Source: Pycnopodia helianthoides
Lineage: Eukaryota; Echinodermata; Asteroidea; Forcipulatida; Asteriidae
Direction of reading: 5' to 3'
Assembly: GCA_032158295.1 (NCBI GenBank)
Contig: CM063244.1
Coordinates: forward strand, 6,824,510-6,888,509
DNA: 64,000 nucleotides
Below are positions 28,065 to 41,100 of the stretch, piece by piece (the stretch's first letter is position 1; each line of letters opens with the position of its first letter). The position numbers were made by a program, and so were the translations under genes. The notes under the pieces are model-generated. The model had not been told where the DNA came from and did no database searches. It saw nothing but the letters and a program-made list of their open reading frames with translations.

Positions 28065-29443
28065 AGAGACATTTATATAGCGCTCTTACACGAGGTACCA
28101 CAGCGCTTTACAAGAAACAATACAATAAGCAAATAAAAAGAAACTCAAGACTCGACACAAAAATGTTGTAAGGTTCTCGTTTGTACACTCTTTATTTACA
28201 GGCTTTTCGGAAATAACGAAACTGCAGCATGTGCAGTTGGGCACTGGTATCTTTAAAATTGAATTTAAAATCAACATCAATACCCAAGGAAGGTAAAGGG
28301 GGACATCATCATATAAATTCATGAATAGTTCAACCAATTATTGATCTATAATCGGGAGAAAGGGAAAGAAAAATCAACGAGTCAAAATTTGCATTTTTTT
28401 AAACAGAAATTTGTAACAAAACAAATTGTTATGCAAACGTGATAACAATGATCAAGACAAGTAACATCAGGGCCTTGATTGACAATCAACAGTGGCATTT
28501 CGTAAACAGGAACACTATTACAAAACACATTTGGGATTGAGAATTTCAACAAACAATTTCAACAAGTCTTTTAACAAATAAAAGGCCTCGTCCGAATGAA
28601 AGGGCTTTGGCTATACGGCTATGGCCTTTGTGGCTACAGCGACGACGTTTAAGAATAGGACATTTCAGGAATCCGGCCATAGCCGCTGCCGGTGCCATTG
28701 ACTCGGACATGGCCTATGTTTTTCTCTTTTCCTTCACAAGTGCGATACCGCATTAACTTAGAGAATAGAATTAGCTGTTGCAAACTGCTTACCAACCAAA
28801 AGGACCTGGGGTGCAAATGCAAACAACAGGTCATGGTTCGACCCTAGCAGAGTCTTCCTCATAGGCTGAATGAGAAAGACTCTGCTAACCTCCGAGACAG
28901 ACCAGCTAGGGTCGAAACGAGACTTGTTATTTACGCCTAGTGAAAACAAGCACATGTTGCCGTTATTTCCTTCAGGAAGGAAAGCATGCTGATTGATTTA
29001 CTTCTCTAGTGCTGAGGATGCTGTTCCCAGAAGCACATTGCAATCTATTTACTCCAGGGGGTTACCAAAAGAAGGAAATGCCATCATTTCAGCAAACCCT
29101 CCTGAATTTTTGATTATACTTTCAGACGTTCCTAACAGCAATGGCTCCCCTGTGGTCACTGCAATGTTACTGGTAGTCAGTGCCTGCCAAGGTGAATTTT
29201 TTTTCTCTCAGCAAGTTTGTCAGTGAGCAGGAGAAAGCAAATCTAGGCAGTTGACCAAATGCCACTTTTATTGGAGCCCGCAGTTTTGGTGGTTTGTGAG
29301 TTACAACAGACTGTAGGAATATATTAAAGACATATTCTTTATCTCGGATCAGGCTGTCATAGGATGGATGAGAGAGTATTTCAATGAGGAACTTGTTATG
29401 TGAAAGAAGAAGAAAAATAACAATACACACATTTACAGATCAA

Positions 29444-29631
29444 GGCCCAATTTCATAGAGCTGCTCAAGCACAAAAAAGAGCTAAGCACAAACAAATTTT
29501 GCTTACCAGAATAAGGTTACCAGCCATATTAATACATGTACTGTCTATGACTAGTATCTTGCTTAGATTTGCTTAGCAGAACACTGTTTAAGCATTATTT
29601 TCTGCTTACGTAGCTCTACAAAATTGGGCCC
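29444..29631 (+). mobile_element. GGGCCC-ended hairpin MITE
   Basis: About 188 bases with both inverted ends and the GGTTACCAGCC core, in the intergenic region beyond the KMT2E-like stop codon. Confidence 0.8.
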
Positions 29632-30056
29632 TTGCTCACAGTATTTTACACTCGCTCAACATTGTAAGCTGATATCATTTTCAGATGAAATTGAAAAAGA
29701 TGGCTGACATTAAATACGATATACATTGTTCACCTCTGTATCTATGAGGTTAAAGGTCAAGGATGATAAAATGTACTTCACATAGACAGAGTTTTGATGA
29801 TTATTAACAACTGGTTTTATGGTCAAAATAGAGAGGGTTTAACCCTTAAAATACAATTCAAAAATTCAAAAAAATTCAGATCGCCTACAGTACTGATAAT
29901 TGCGTGGACATTCTTCCCACAGCCAGATTTTCTACACACGCCTTTCAACTGTACAACATTCAATGAAAAAATTCAAAAAACTACATGACAAATATAATTT
30001 TTTTTATGTAACAAATTAAAAAGAGTTTTTTTCACTCCGGTACAAAACTAAAGCAA

Positions 30057-30085
30057 AACAAACAAACAAACAAACAAACAAACAA
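30057..30085. repeat. (AAAC)n microsatellite
   Basis: Seven AAAC units in a generally A-rich stretch (30040-30170). It may lie in the 3' UTR of the KMT2E-like gene. A similar run is at 60363-60381. Confidence 0.7.
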
Positions 30086-31653
30086 AATGGTATTCACAGG
30101 TTCGTTTACTACTTATAAACAAATGACGAGCAAACAACAAAACCAAAACAAAAAAAAGCAAACAAACAAAACCAGAAGCTCTTTCCGATCTCATCTACTG
30201 TAGGGATTCTGTTCAGAGCTAACCATTGGGCATCAACTACTTACTAACTACAATACTAGCTCTTTCATACACAAATATTTTACAAGCTGTTGGAGGAACT
30301 CGCATTAAAATCCTGCGAGCACGTTTTTTTTTTCTGCAGTATATACAAGAGGGAGTGGGACACGCTACCATTTACAAGTGTGGTTAAGAAGAGACACCCT
30401 TTGCAAACACAAAGGATTCTTTAATATAAAAAGGTTAAAGCTCTTTGTTGGATGTAATCGATTAATTAATTAATCATGCTCTTAATCATTCTTAATAACA
30501 AAAATAGAGATGACAAAGATCTGACCTGACTGCATTTGTCTATTTACAATTCATGATTTACATGAACATTTTTCTTTTTTCTCTGTACAGGGTAACATAT
30601 TATAATCAAAATGATAACTTTTCCCCCCTTTTCTTTCCGATATCCTGACCCACACAAAAAGCCCGGCGTTTCATACAGGCAGTTTAACAGATAACATTGA
30701 CTCCATGTCCCTAGTCTTTTCCTTGGTGTCCCTTGAAGTGGTCGAATTGAATTGAAAACAAAATGCCCGCCTGAAAATTATAGTGATTTTGTTTGAATGT
30801 TAGAAACTAATCAATGTAAAAAACCATATTTGTCATGGTTATACTATGAACACAAACAGTATTTCTAAAAACTGTTCCATCTGGGAAAAGAGTGACAACT
30901 TTCAGTTTTGTCAATTTTTGCCGTTTATCATTGCAAGAAACGCAGGTAACCAAGGCAAGGGTACCAAAGTTCACAATCAGAATGCAAGCCTTCCCTGGTG
31001 ATCTGACAACCTCAACTGCAAATGGAGTCAACAGCTCTTGGGTTACCAGTGACACTTGTCTACACCCCTAAGGACAGGCTGTTTCATTGTATGCCATGAG
31101 AAGGCTGCCCTCCACCATTTGCGATGGATGACTAGTATGATATGAGCACTGACAAGGTAAAAAAGTAACAAACCAACATAAAAAAATTCCCAAACAAACG
31201 AACAGAACTTGGAGGGGTTTTGTCTTGTACAAATATACATGGGACGTCGGTATACTTGACCTTCCTGATGTTAAAATTTGTTTGCATAAATTTTCGATGT
31301 TGCCCGCGGGCAACTTCGTAGCACTGCTTAGAGCAAAATTGTTTGTGTTTACTCTGGCAGAAAAGTGTGCTTAACATTGGAGAAGTTTTGAGTTCGCGTT
31401 CACAATGGCGACTTAGCTTACGGTAAGCAAGTGGTTAAGAAATAAAAACTGTGCTAATGTGCGCTCCCGTTAGTAGAAAACGTCTGTCCCATGATGAAGA
31501 TCGCCCCTGATCACTAGATGAACCACCTTATACTTGAATTAAACTGTTACACTTGTTGACACATGGGTTCTACCAACGCTTGTTTTTTCCCTTCGATAAG
31601 AATGTTCATCGGACAAAAAATTACAGGTGAATTTCCGCTCATGGAATCGACGC

Positions 31654-32196
31654 TCACTTCTGATAGTAGCTCACTCTCCTTGGTGAGTAACTGTTTGCAT
31701 TAGCGGGGAAGGATGGTTTAGAAGTCCGACCGTCTTGGCCGTAAGAAGTCTTACTCGTTATGCTCGGATTGGACCCAAAGTTGTTGCCGACTGCTGTGTA
31801 TTGTTGAGGCTGTTGTTGCTGGGGTGGTGGTGGTACAGCGACCGCCGCTGGGTTATAAACTTGCTGCTGTGGCGGCGGCTGCGGGTAAGCATTAGGATAC
31901 CCTTGCTTGGGTTGCGGCGGTTGCTGCGGCGGCTGATATTGTCCTTGTTGCTGTGGGGGTAAAGGTGCCTGCTGCCCCTGGTGATACGGAGCAAACTGCT
32001 GCGACGTCCCGTGAGAATTCTGATGGTTGTAGTCATACACCGGGTAAGCAGGGTTGTATCCCTGCTGTGGTTGCTGCGGTTGCTGCTGCTGCTGCTGTGC
32101 GTATTGCTGTGCTTGGAAGGGTTGCTGGAAAGCTGCTTTGACCGGTGCTGAGTGAAAAGAGCCTGGCGCTTGTGGAGGGTAAGCTTTTCCAAGTTG
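31654..32196 (-). CDS. KMT2E: KMT2E-like last exon (Pro/Gln-rich tail)
   Basis: 180 codons from [20 protein letters not shown] through a (CAG)n-coded Gln run, [20 protein letters not shown] and PPPQQQ blocks to [10 protein letters not shown] and TGA (31656-31654). Human KMT2E ends in a comparable Pro-rich tail. Confidence 0.88.
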   Translation of the reverse strand, partial: QLGKAYPPQAPGSFHSAPVKAAFQQPFQAQQYAQQQQQQPQQPQQGYNPAYPVYDYNHQNSHGTSQQFAPYHQGQQAPLPPQQQGQYQPPQQPPQPKQGYPNAYPQPPPQQQVYNPAAVAVPPPPQQQQPQQYTAVGNNFGSNPSITSKTSYGQDGRTSKPSFPANANSYSPRRVSYYQK

Positions 32197-35100
32197 CTGT
32201 AATAAGCGAGAGAAGAAAAGAATATTACACTAATCATCCTGGGAAAATTATTTCATAAGACATTGCTTCAACTTCACAATCCATATGTCCTAGTTGGGAC
32301 TTCTCAAATTCTGCTCACCCAATGATGTTAGTAAGTATCACAGCCAGGTAATCATACTACATGAGAGACATCAGTATTTTGTGAAAGTAATAATTGCATC
32401 TAAGCATTTGATGCAATGCTAAAACTGGGCTCAATTTCATGGCGCCGCTTACTGTGGGATCCTGCAGTAACGATGCCCCGTTAAGCCAGGTTCATACTTA
32501 AAACGAAGCAGACTACGTGACAATATGGTACGCCCGGTTTTCCCAGGAAATTTGCTTCACTTTCGCAATTTGCGAGAAGTATGAACCAGGCTTAAAGCAT
32601 GTAATTCTATGGGCCGTAAGCGCAGAATTCCCGGTAAGCTGTGCCATGAAAGTGGTCCCTGATTTCAGAAATCCTCTAATTCAAGTTTAAGAAAATTTTT
32701 ATTTTATTTAATTTATTTATTTTCAACTTGTAGTTTTTTAATCAACTGTGATCGCTTTTCTAAGCAGGTTGGCTGAATGATGATAAATTGCAAGATTAAA
32801 ATCCTTAAAATCCCTGGCAAGTTTGCCAGCAGACATCTTACCCGACGTTGACAAACTGTGCATGGACGCAGGCTTTATTACAGCATATGAACTATCAACA
32901 TACAAGAAGGACAGGGGCCCTGTCCTTCTTGTGGGATCTAGAGACTTGTGTGCGACATAAAAATCTGCAGACGTAATGACCACCTCATCAAGTTATCCCA
33001 CACAAACGAATTCACAGTGTTTTTTGTATTAAATGAATGTCTGAAACGGTCACGCAAGCAAGACCCTACAGGAAGAGCGTTGCATTCATGCATGTCCACA
33101 TCAACATTTCTTTGCCAAAGCTTGGGCCCTGAGCTGTAATTGATTAAACACAGCCAGGAATTTGACTGCTTTGGAGGTCCAACATACCATGGATGTTGAC
33201 AGACTGCAAAATTTCTTCCCTTCATATTCTGAAATCAAAATCTTGCATCACACGGCACAACTTATTCAGCACAGCATTCCATTAATTGGTTGTTGCTGCC
33301 AAGAGAAGTGAACTTTCATTTTACTTTATTTCCTAATAAAGCCCAGCTCTTGTGATATGAAATACAACATTTCAAAAAATTCCTTGTTAGAAGGTTATTA
33401 TTTGGATCAGATGTAGTGGTATTTTCTACTGACCTGAGGGTAAATGCCCGCCGAGCCCGGGGTTCTGACTGGTGTTGTTACACCGGCTGGGTTGGGCATT
33501 TTCACTGGTGTGGACTCCCCTGATGTGTCACCTGAAATAATGTCAGCAAAAGAATTGGCAAGGATAAAAAACCCATCTTTGTTTAGTTTTAGTCTGGAAG
33601 CTTACTGATAACGAGTTCACAACCAAAGTTGGGAAATGTGTTTACATCCTGAAAATTGTGCATGGTTTTTCACTATTTTCTCCAGACTCGCACAACGGTT
33701 TAAGCCCAAACCTTCACAGATTTGTTATTTTGTGGTTGATTACACAAAACAGGAACACTGTCTGCGACTATTTTGTCAGCTCTACCAATCCTGTCTAATA
33801 CCTTTAAGTACAGGTATTCGTATATGACTCTGCATTGTGTCTGTGCTAAAACAGCGTATCAACAAAAACAATGTCTGAAACGGTCACGCAAGCAAGACCC
33901 TACAGAAGAGCGTTGCATTCATGCATGTCCACATCATCATTTCTTTGCCAAAGCTTGGGCCCTGAGCTGTAATTGATTAAACACAGCCAGGAATTTGACT
34001 GCTTTGGAGGTCCAATATACCATGGATGTTGAACGAGTGAAAAATTATCTTCATATTCTAAAATAAAAATCTTGGATCAATGCACAACTATTCAAACAGC
34101 ACTTCCATTAATTGGTTGCCAAGAGAACTGAACTTTTATTTACTTTAATTCCTAATAAAGCCCAGTTTTTGTGAGTTTGAACTTTTTTCTCCAGACTCAC
34201 AGAATGGTATAGGCCCAAATTTTCACAGATTTGTTATTTTGTGTATATGGGTGATCACATAAAACACGAACACTGTCTGTGACTATTTTGTCAGCTCTAC
34301 AAATCCTGTCTAATACCTATAAGTACAGGTATGCGTATATGACTCTGCATTGTGGATGTGCAAAAGCAGCGCATCAACAACAACAAACTTTGAAAGGGTG
34401 TGCACAACATTGGTGAGATTGAAAATAAAAAGGTTCACAGATTACCACGTAACTTACATAGCATCAAGATGGTCATGGTGGGAAAACGTCCCTTCAAATA
34501 GGTTTGCTTGAAATGCTTTAGTTTCTGAGAAATGAGTCAACCAATTAGTTTTGATCTTGCCAGTCCGAAACCTGTGAAAATAAATGGTGTTTTTTCACTA
34601 TTTTCTTGTGACTTCATTGACCGATTGAATCTAAGCCTTTCACAAGTTTGTCATTTCATGTGAATGTTGGGTCACATGAAGTGCAGATGCTGGTCATTGA
34701 CAGTTACCAAAGTTGGCCGCGTGCTTCAACATGGCATGCAATAGACCCTTCCCATGAAATATGTAAATTGAACATCGCGCGTGCGCACTCTCCCTACTGG
34801 TTGGCAAAATGAGTGAACATCGCGCCTTCTTGCATGGGACTGATGGTGGCGTGACGCACACGCGTTTGTGCGTCTGCCTTGTGCACAACTCTATGGCGTT
34901 TGCCAACCAGCAGCGTCTGTATGCATGCGTGAATGTAATTTACATATTTCATGGGAAGGGTCTATTCAAATCGCAGCGACGTCGTGTACCCAAGAAACCC
35001 AACGAAAACCTTTGATAGCATCATGATGCATGACTTACCGGGCCTCGTGTCTGCCTTGTCTTGGGAGGTGGGGGCGGAGGTATTTGCAACCTCAGTCCAG

Positions 35101-38100
35101 GGTTGTGTTTCTTGCTTGGGGGAGGGGGAGGGGGTTCCGGGGAGTGGGGCCTCTTGTGGACAGAGCCTCCTTGCGTTCCCTCTCGCGGTTCTTCTCCTTC
35201 AGCTCTTTCCTCATCTTTTGCAGGGGGTCTTCATCCGAGACGTCTGACCTACTGGAACTCCTGATCAAAAAGAAATAAAATAGTAATACAATAATGTATA
35301 GTCTTATATAGTACATGTCAGGTCTTGGGATTACTGGCCCACACTAAAATCACTGGCCTCAGGCCTGTGGTCCAGTGTAAAATTTGAGCCCTGAAGTTTC
35401 ATATTGGTTGGCTTGCTTTTGGTGATGATTCAGACCTAACTACCACTCCTCCCTAATTTGAAGAATAACAATTAAAAACTTCAACAATGCAGATATAATT
35501 CAAATGGTCTGGTTTACGATGCACAAGTAGGGCTTGAAATTCACACGGGACTGCAAGCCCAAGGCCAGTGATTTTAGCGTCAGGCCAGTAAACTTATGAA
35601 TGGACAAGTCCGGCAGTCTTGTGTTTTTTTCAATTGAATAGTTACACCTAAATGTGTCATATCTTTAAAATAATAATAGAAAGAGCGGATCAAATTTTGA
35701 TTGGCAAAGAGTTGAACTGAACTTCACTGACCATTTCCCGTCCTGAGAGGGTCTTTCATCAGACTTTTTGTTTTGCTTCAGCAGGCTCGTCAGCGACGAT
35801 ATCACCTGCTGGGCTTCGGTTGAAAGACTCAGCCGTTCCCCGATGCCGTTCTCCTGCTCCGTGGTGAACAGCGGGAGGTTGGGCAACTGGGCTGTCGGGG
35901 TGGAGGAAGAACTGCTGCTTGCTTTGAGGGGGCTCTCCAGTGCCTTTGTGGGCGTGCAGGGATTGGACGCGGATATGGGGCTTGGCAGAGGGGGTTTCAG
36001 AGAGAGGGAAGGCTTAGTGGCGACAGGGGTTGAAGGGGCACTGGTAGGACTGCTGCTCTTGGTGCTTTTGCCATTGCCTAAATCACTGCCCTTTCGTTTG
36101 CGGTATTCCAGTAACGACACCTGAAATGAGTTCAATTACAATTAACATTTAACAAAATGTAGAAAGCTAAATCACATCCTGACAATCCTGACCAACACAT
36201 CAAGCTATCCAATACAAACTGGCAAAGAATTCACAATGTTTTGTTTTTTCATGAATGTATGAAACAGTCAGGCAAGCAAGACCCTACAGAAAGAGCGTTG
36301 CGTTTATTCATGCATGTCCACATCAACATTTCTTTGCCAAAGCTTGGGCCCTGAGCTGTAATTGATTAAACACAGCCAGGAATTTGACTGCTTTGGAGGT
36401 CCAACATACCATGGATGTTGACAGACTGCAAAATTATCTTCACATTCTAAAATCAAAACCTTGCATCACATGGCACAACTTATTCAGCACGGCACTCCAT
36501 TAATTGATATTTGGTCCTTGGAAAAAAAGTAGGAACACTTTTATTGAGTACAAGGGCTGATCTACTTGTTCATATGGTGTTGGGTTTAATAGTTTTTTAA
36601 AGCTATTTAATAGGAAGAATATTCATGCCCCTTTATTGTCGTTGCCAAGAGAAGTGAACTGGGATTCTACTTATTAATTGTGACATGAAATACAATTTTT
36701 AGTAGAACCTTTGAAATTTATTAAATAAAATCTACTACTTACCCGTTTCTTAGCAGCTGGCGGTGTACCCAGCACTGGTGAAACAGCAGCTGGGGGTGTA
36801 CCAGGGGTAGCAGGGGTACCTACTAACCCTGGGCCAAAGGGGACCTTGACTGGGGATTGGGGCACATCGTGCATTGCTTGGCCCAGAAAGGGCATGCCAG
36901 GACCCATCTGGCCTGGCTCTGCATGTACTCCCACATGTCCTTCACTGAGGGGTACAGGATGTCCAGGGCTACACCCTAAAGGCCTGTACCCTACACCCCC
37001 ATGCTCAATGCTCTCAAGAGTTTGGCCCTCTGCCCCCGAGGGCGGGGGTCCCTGCCCAGGTGGGAGTACCTGCCCAGCAGGTGGCCTTCCTGGACCTGTT
37101 GGCGGTGCTGTACTTGGTGCAAGACCCCACATAGGAACTCTCACATGCGTTTCTTTAACAGGTGCTTCAGAGTCACTCGCATTTGGACCGTCCAACGGCT
37201 GTGAGTATGGCTGCTTAGCATCTCTTCTCTCTAATTGGTCCAGGGGAACACTGTTTAAAACGGCACCTACAGGTGCCGCAGAGCTCTGATTGTATCCCGG
37301 TACTGTAGTTTGCATCTGTTCGACATTACTGTTGTCAGGTGACTGAACTAGTGACGGCCGTTTGATTGGAGAGGCGAAGGAAGAAAACAGATTTCCTGAT
37401 ATTTGGTCCTCAGCAAAGTTTTGTCTCAGAGGTAACTGGCCATCAGTCGGATCCAACGAGGAGGATCCACTACAACCCGAGAGGTTTCTCATCCGATGGG
37501 AAACCTCCCCTAAGAGAGTCTGGTTATTGGCTGGCTCCTCTGAATACCTCTGAGTACTGTACAAATCCGATTTCAGGTCAAGTTTCCTCGCGACGGAGCT
37601 GATCTGTAACTCAGCACTCGACGCCGACCGCGACATATCTTGCAATGATGTTCGTGACCGGCCAAGGTCAGGCAAGCTCATGTAGGATTTGTGCAGGTCC
37701 GATAGCGAGCTGTGCAAACTCGACACAAGTGAGCCCTGAGAGGCCGTGAGCGAGAAGTCCAATTTCATGGGCGCGTCCTTCTCTATAGGTCCATCACTTG
37801 CACTCGGCAAACTGGAATCTGCGGCATCAAAACCGTTCGGTGCTTGCGCTTTTTCACTCGAAGACAAAACTGCCACTCTATCAGTTTTTGCATCCATTGA
37901 ACTGGCCAGCCTATCAGAGTCTTGTCTCTTCTCCTGTGAAGGAGCGATTGAGGATTCAAGCTGCCTCTGGGAATGATAGTCTCCCACGCTATTTGCATCA
38001 TAGTTCCTTTCCTCCGGTATCCGGCTCTTATTTATCTCGGTCATATACAGCTCATCCTTAACGGGTGTTCCTTCATCCTTGTGTAGAGGATTGGCAGCGC

Positions 38101-41100
38101 TAGGAGGTTGCTCTCCAGGCAGTAGAGGTAGCGGCGAACGGTCAAAGTCTGCCGGGGTAGACACCGACAAACCACTGTCGACTGACGAACTCTTACGGAA
38201 ATCCTACATCATTGGAAAAAAAAGGGATTTCATAAAGAAAATAAACTCTTGCATGTTCCCCCCCCCCAAAAAAAAAACCATCATCGAAGGAAAGATTTCA
38301 TCCACCAGTTTTGCATAGCAAAAAGAACAAAACAGAATGAACATGTTTTGTGCACATTGAATGCTATTAAGTTGCACATGGTGACTTTTGAGTAGAAACT
38401 GAAGAATTTTGTGCAGCCTTTTTGTCCATGCTATTCAAGGGAGATCGTTTACTGTCATCACGAACAAACAATTCCTGGTTATGTTATAAACAGAAAATGA
38501 ATTAACAAAATAAAATATCTTCCAAGACTGAAAAGCACTTAACATCGGGAACAATTTGTAAATATTAAATCAATATTGCTAACAATGAACAGATGAAACT
38601 CTATTGGTTATAAAACTGGCAGAAGCATGGGTTATATAAAACAAAATGGTGTCTGGCCATGCAAAAAGCAAATCTTTAGGAGCTATGGGGAATTTTTTCT
38701 GGAAACTGGGCTGGTTCTGTGCTGGAAATTCTAAGTTAATGAGGGAAAAATATGAGTTAGTTTAGTAGGTTAATTCTATGGTTATTAAAACCCTCCTACT
38801 ATCACCATGGTTCTTGAGACAACCAACCCATACCTCATTATGCCACAACAGTGGCATTTTGCGGCACACCCACATACATTATAGAAAGTAGAGCCCTTGC
38901 CCCAAGTGCTTCAATGAGAGTGGTAAACCGTAGAAGCCACCAGCTGTGCTCAATTGCAGTGGAATTTTGGCCACTGTTGCAAGAGATAAGGTTTCTCAAC
39001 CTTGGCCAATTTCTGCAGTGGCAACCGTGGCACTGATCGCCCACACATACAATTACAATGACAGGAAAGTGTGGAATGGGTTACCTCACCGTTGCGTGCA
39101 TTGCAAAAGGGAGATTTTGAGGCATCTTGGAGTATGCAGCTATGGCAGGGTTAATAGCATTCACATCAGAATGTACTCTCTGTATGTAAATCAGTTAGGT
39201 GCTGTCTCTATTTACACTGGGCCCAATATCATACAGCTGCCATTAACAGAAAAGATTGATTGACAAAACTGGGATTTTTTTCACAACGCAAAACATTTAC
39301 CAAGAAGCCAGTCACAAATATTTAAACATCACATGACAATAGGGCGGTAACCTGGGCCCAATTTCATAGAGCTGCTTAACGGCCGAATCAGTGCTTACTG
39401 CACGATTTCTATTTCAAAGCGCTGCTAACCGTAAGCACACGAAAAGGCATGCTAACCTCCCCAGTGCTTACTGCACGGAAATGAATGACGTAAAACAATG
39501 CAAATACATGGTGAACGCGCAAGATGACCGCGTTATTTTCTTTCTAATCTGTGAAATAAGCTTATGCTTAAGCAAATTTTTCTGCTACAGTTAGCACGAA
39601 AATTTGCCTACCGTTAACCAACGCTATGAAATTGGGCCCTGTACTTGCAAAGGAACATTGTTTGTGCTCTAGAAAATTTCGATATTGGGGTGAACAAAGA
39701 AAAAACTTGAACTGGATTTGAACCAACTGAGCTATCCAGCTCTATATGGCGGTCTCCCTATTTTGTCAGTATCTTTGTTCTTTGCAAAACAGCATAGCTC
39801 TAGCAAAGAGCGCTCCATGGAGAGATGACAAGGAAGGAAATTTTAGTTTTAGATGTTGGAAGAAAACCCCAGAGACTTATTCCATCGAAAACCAACGCAA
39901 TCAGGTAGGGACTGAAAACACAATCCACATAGTGCCCCCGGTGGGATTCGAACCTGTTTACATGAAGAAAGCATCAACCCCTTCTTTTAGACAGCTAGTC
40001 ATCCCCCGGATCATGTCCTGCTATAGTCGTGTTAAGGGTGTTAGTGTAATTCATAACCTCCATAGTCAGACCCACTGATGGGGAAGTCGATTGTCCCTTC
40101 AGTGTAAGCCTGGATTTTATGCACGTATTGCCATCTGACTGAGAAAGCTCCAATATTGGTTACAGACAAGTCTCCAATAATGACAGAAATATTCAAAAGC
40201 TCACTCACAGTGTGTAGAAAAAAACCTTTCAAACTTCAGATTGCAATTTTGTTTTAATATATGATATATTTTATTCACATCCGTGAGTTCCGAGAATTAA
40301 CAATCAGGATTTGTGTACGGTACGAAAAATCTCAAATGAGTTAAAAACTTGAGTGACTTTTTCTAAAGTGTTATTTTGAGTAACACCAAAGATGGGTTCC
40401 CATCGTCGGATAGCAATACAATGCGGGGGAGATGAGGATTTGCGCAAGGTGAGGTGATATCTGTACCTTCTTGGCGGGCAGAGGAAATGGAAAGGGTAGT
40501 AGCGTGCGTCTCCGGTTGTCTGGAGTGCACTCGGGTGAGAAGACGAGCTACATGGAGGGAGAGGTGATAAGCACTGGTGAGTATCACGGCAAACCTCACA
40601 ACTGGCCAATTGCTGAATACTATCGAACCCAAGGCCCCCCCCCCCACCACAAAATTTGACAACATGCTGTATTTTGAAATGTGCATAGATCACCGTGTGC
40701 GACCAGGTAAAAACTTTCTCTGAATCAACAACATGATGTATATTCCAATTTGCATCACAGATAGCTGCTTTTAGACAACACCCTTTCAGATTCCCACAAA
40801 TGTTTTTTTGAAACTTTATGCAACAAGGCTTTTTATCTTTGGTGCAGATTTCTGATTGTATGCACAGAACCAATAGATGAAATACAACCTGAATGTCTAC
40901 CATTAATTACGATACATCAATCTTGTTGCTTGTTGCTTTAAAAGCTGTTTGCATTGACAAGTTTTGATTCCCCACTCCTCTCCCCTTAAGTTTGCTTAAC
41001 ATTGGAGTATTCTTCTGTTCCCCAGCACAAACAATCAATTCTCTTTGATAGAGTTGTTTACAAAGAACAGTGGATGAAAGTAAACATCACAGGCCAGTTG

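Larger units (their letters stand above)
20600..31650. other. Intergenic region with no convincing gene
   Basis: Between the protease promoter and the KMT2E-like stop. Duplications, MITEs and palindromic insertions are listed separately. ORFs are short (under 100 codons) and match no family known to me. The part nearest 31650 is probably 3' UTR of the KMT2E-like gene; an ATTAAA on the minus strand at 30420-30425 and AATAAA at 29267 and 28191 are possible ends. Confidence 0.5.

Noticed and set aside
31735..32141. + strand and alternative-frame ORFs across 31.7-32.2 kb (Leu/Arg-rich or Ser-rich)
   Set aside because: These are other frames of the Gln/Pro-rich last exon of the KMT2E-like gene.
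35100..35190. A very short intron in exon 18 to explain the frame change
   Set aside because: Tried GT-AG pairs within the exon either gave stops or ended in a phase that does not fit exon 19, and the required intron would be about 50 bases, much shorter than every other intron here.
36846..37289. 147-residue + strand ORF
   Set aside because: It is the shadow of the large KMT2E-like exon 16, whose Pro/Gly-rich coding leaves the complement open.
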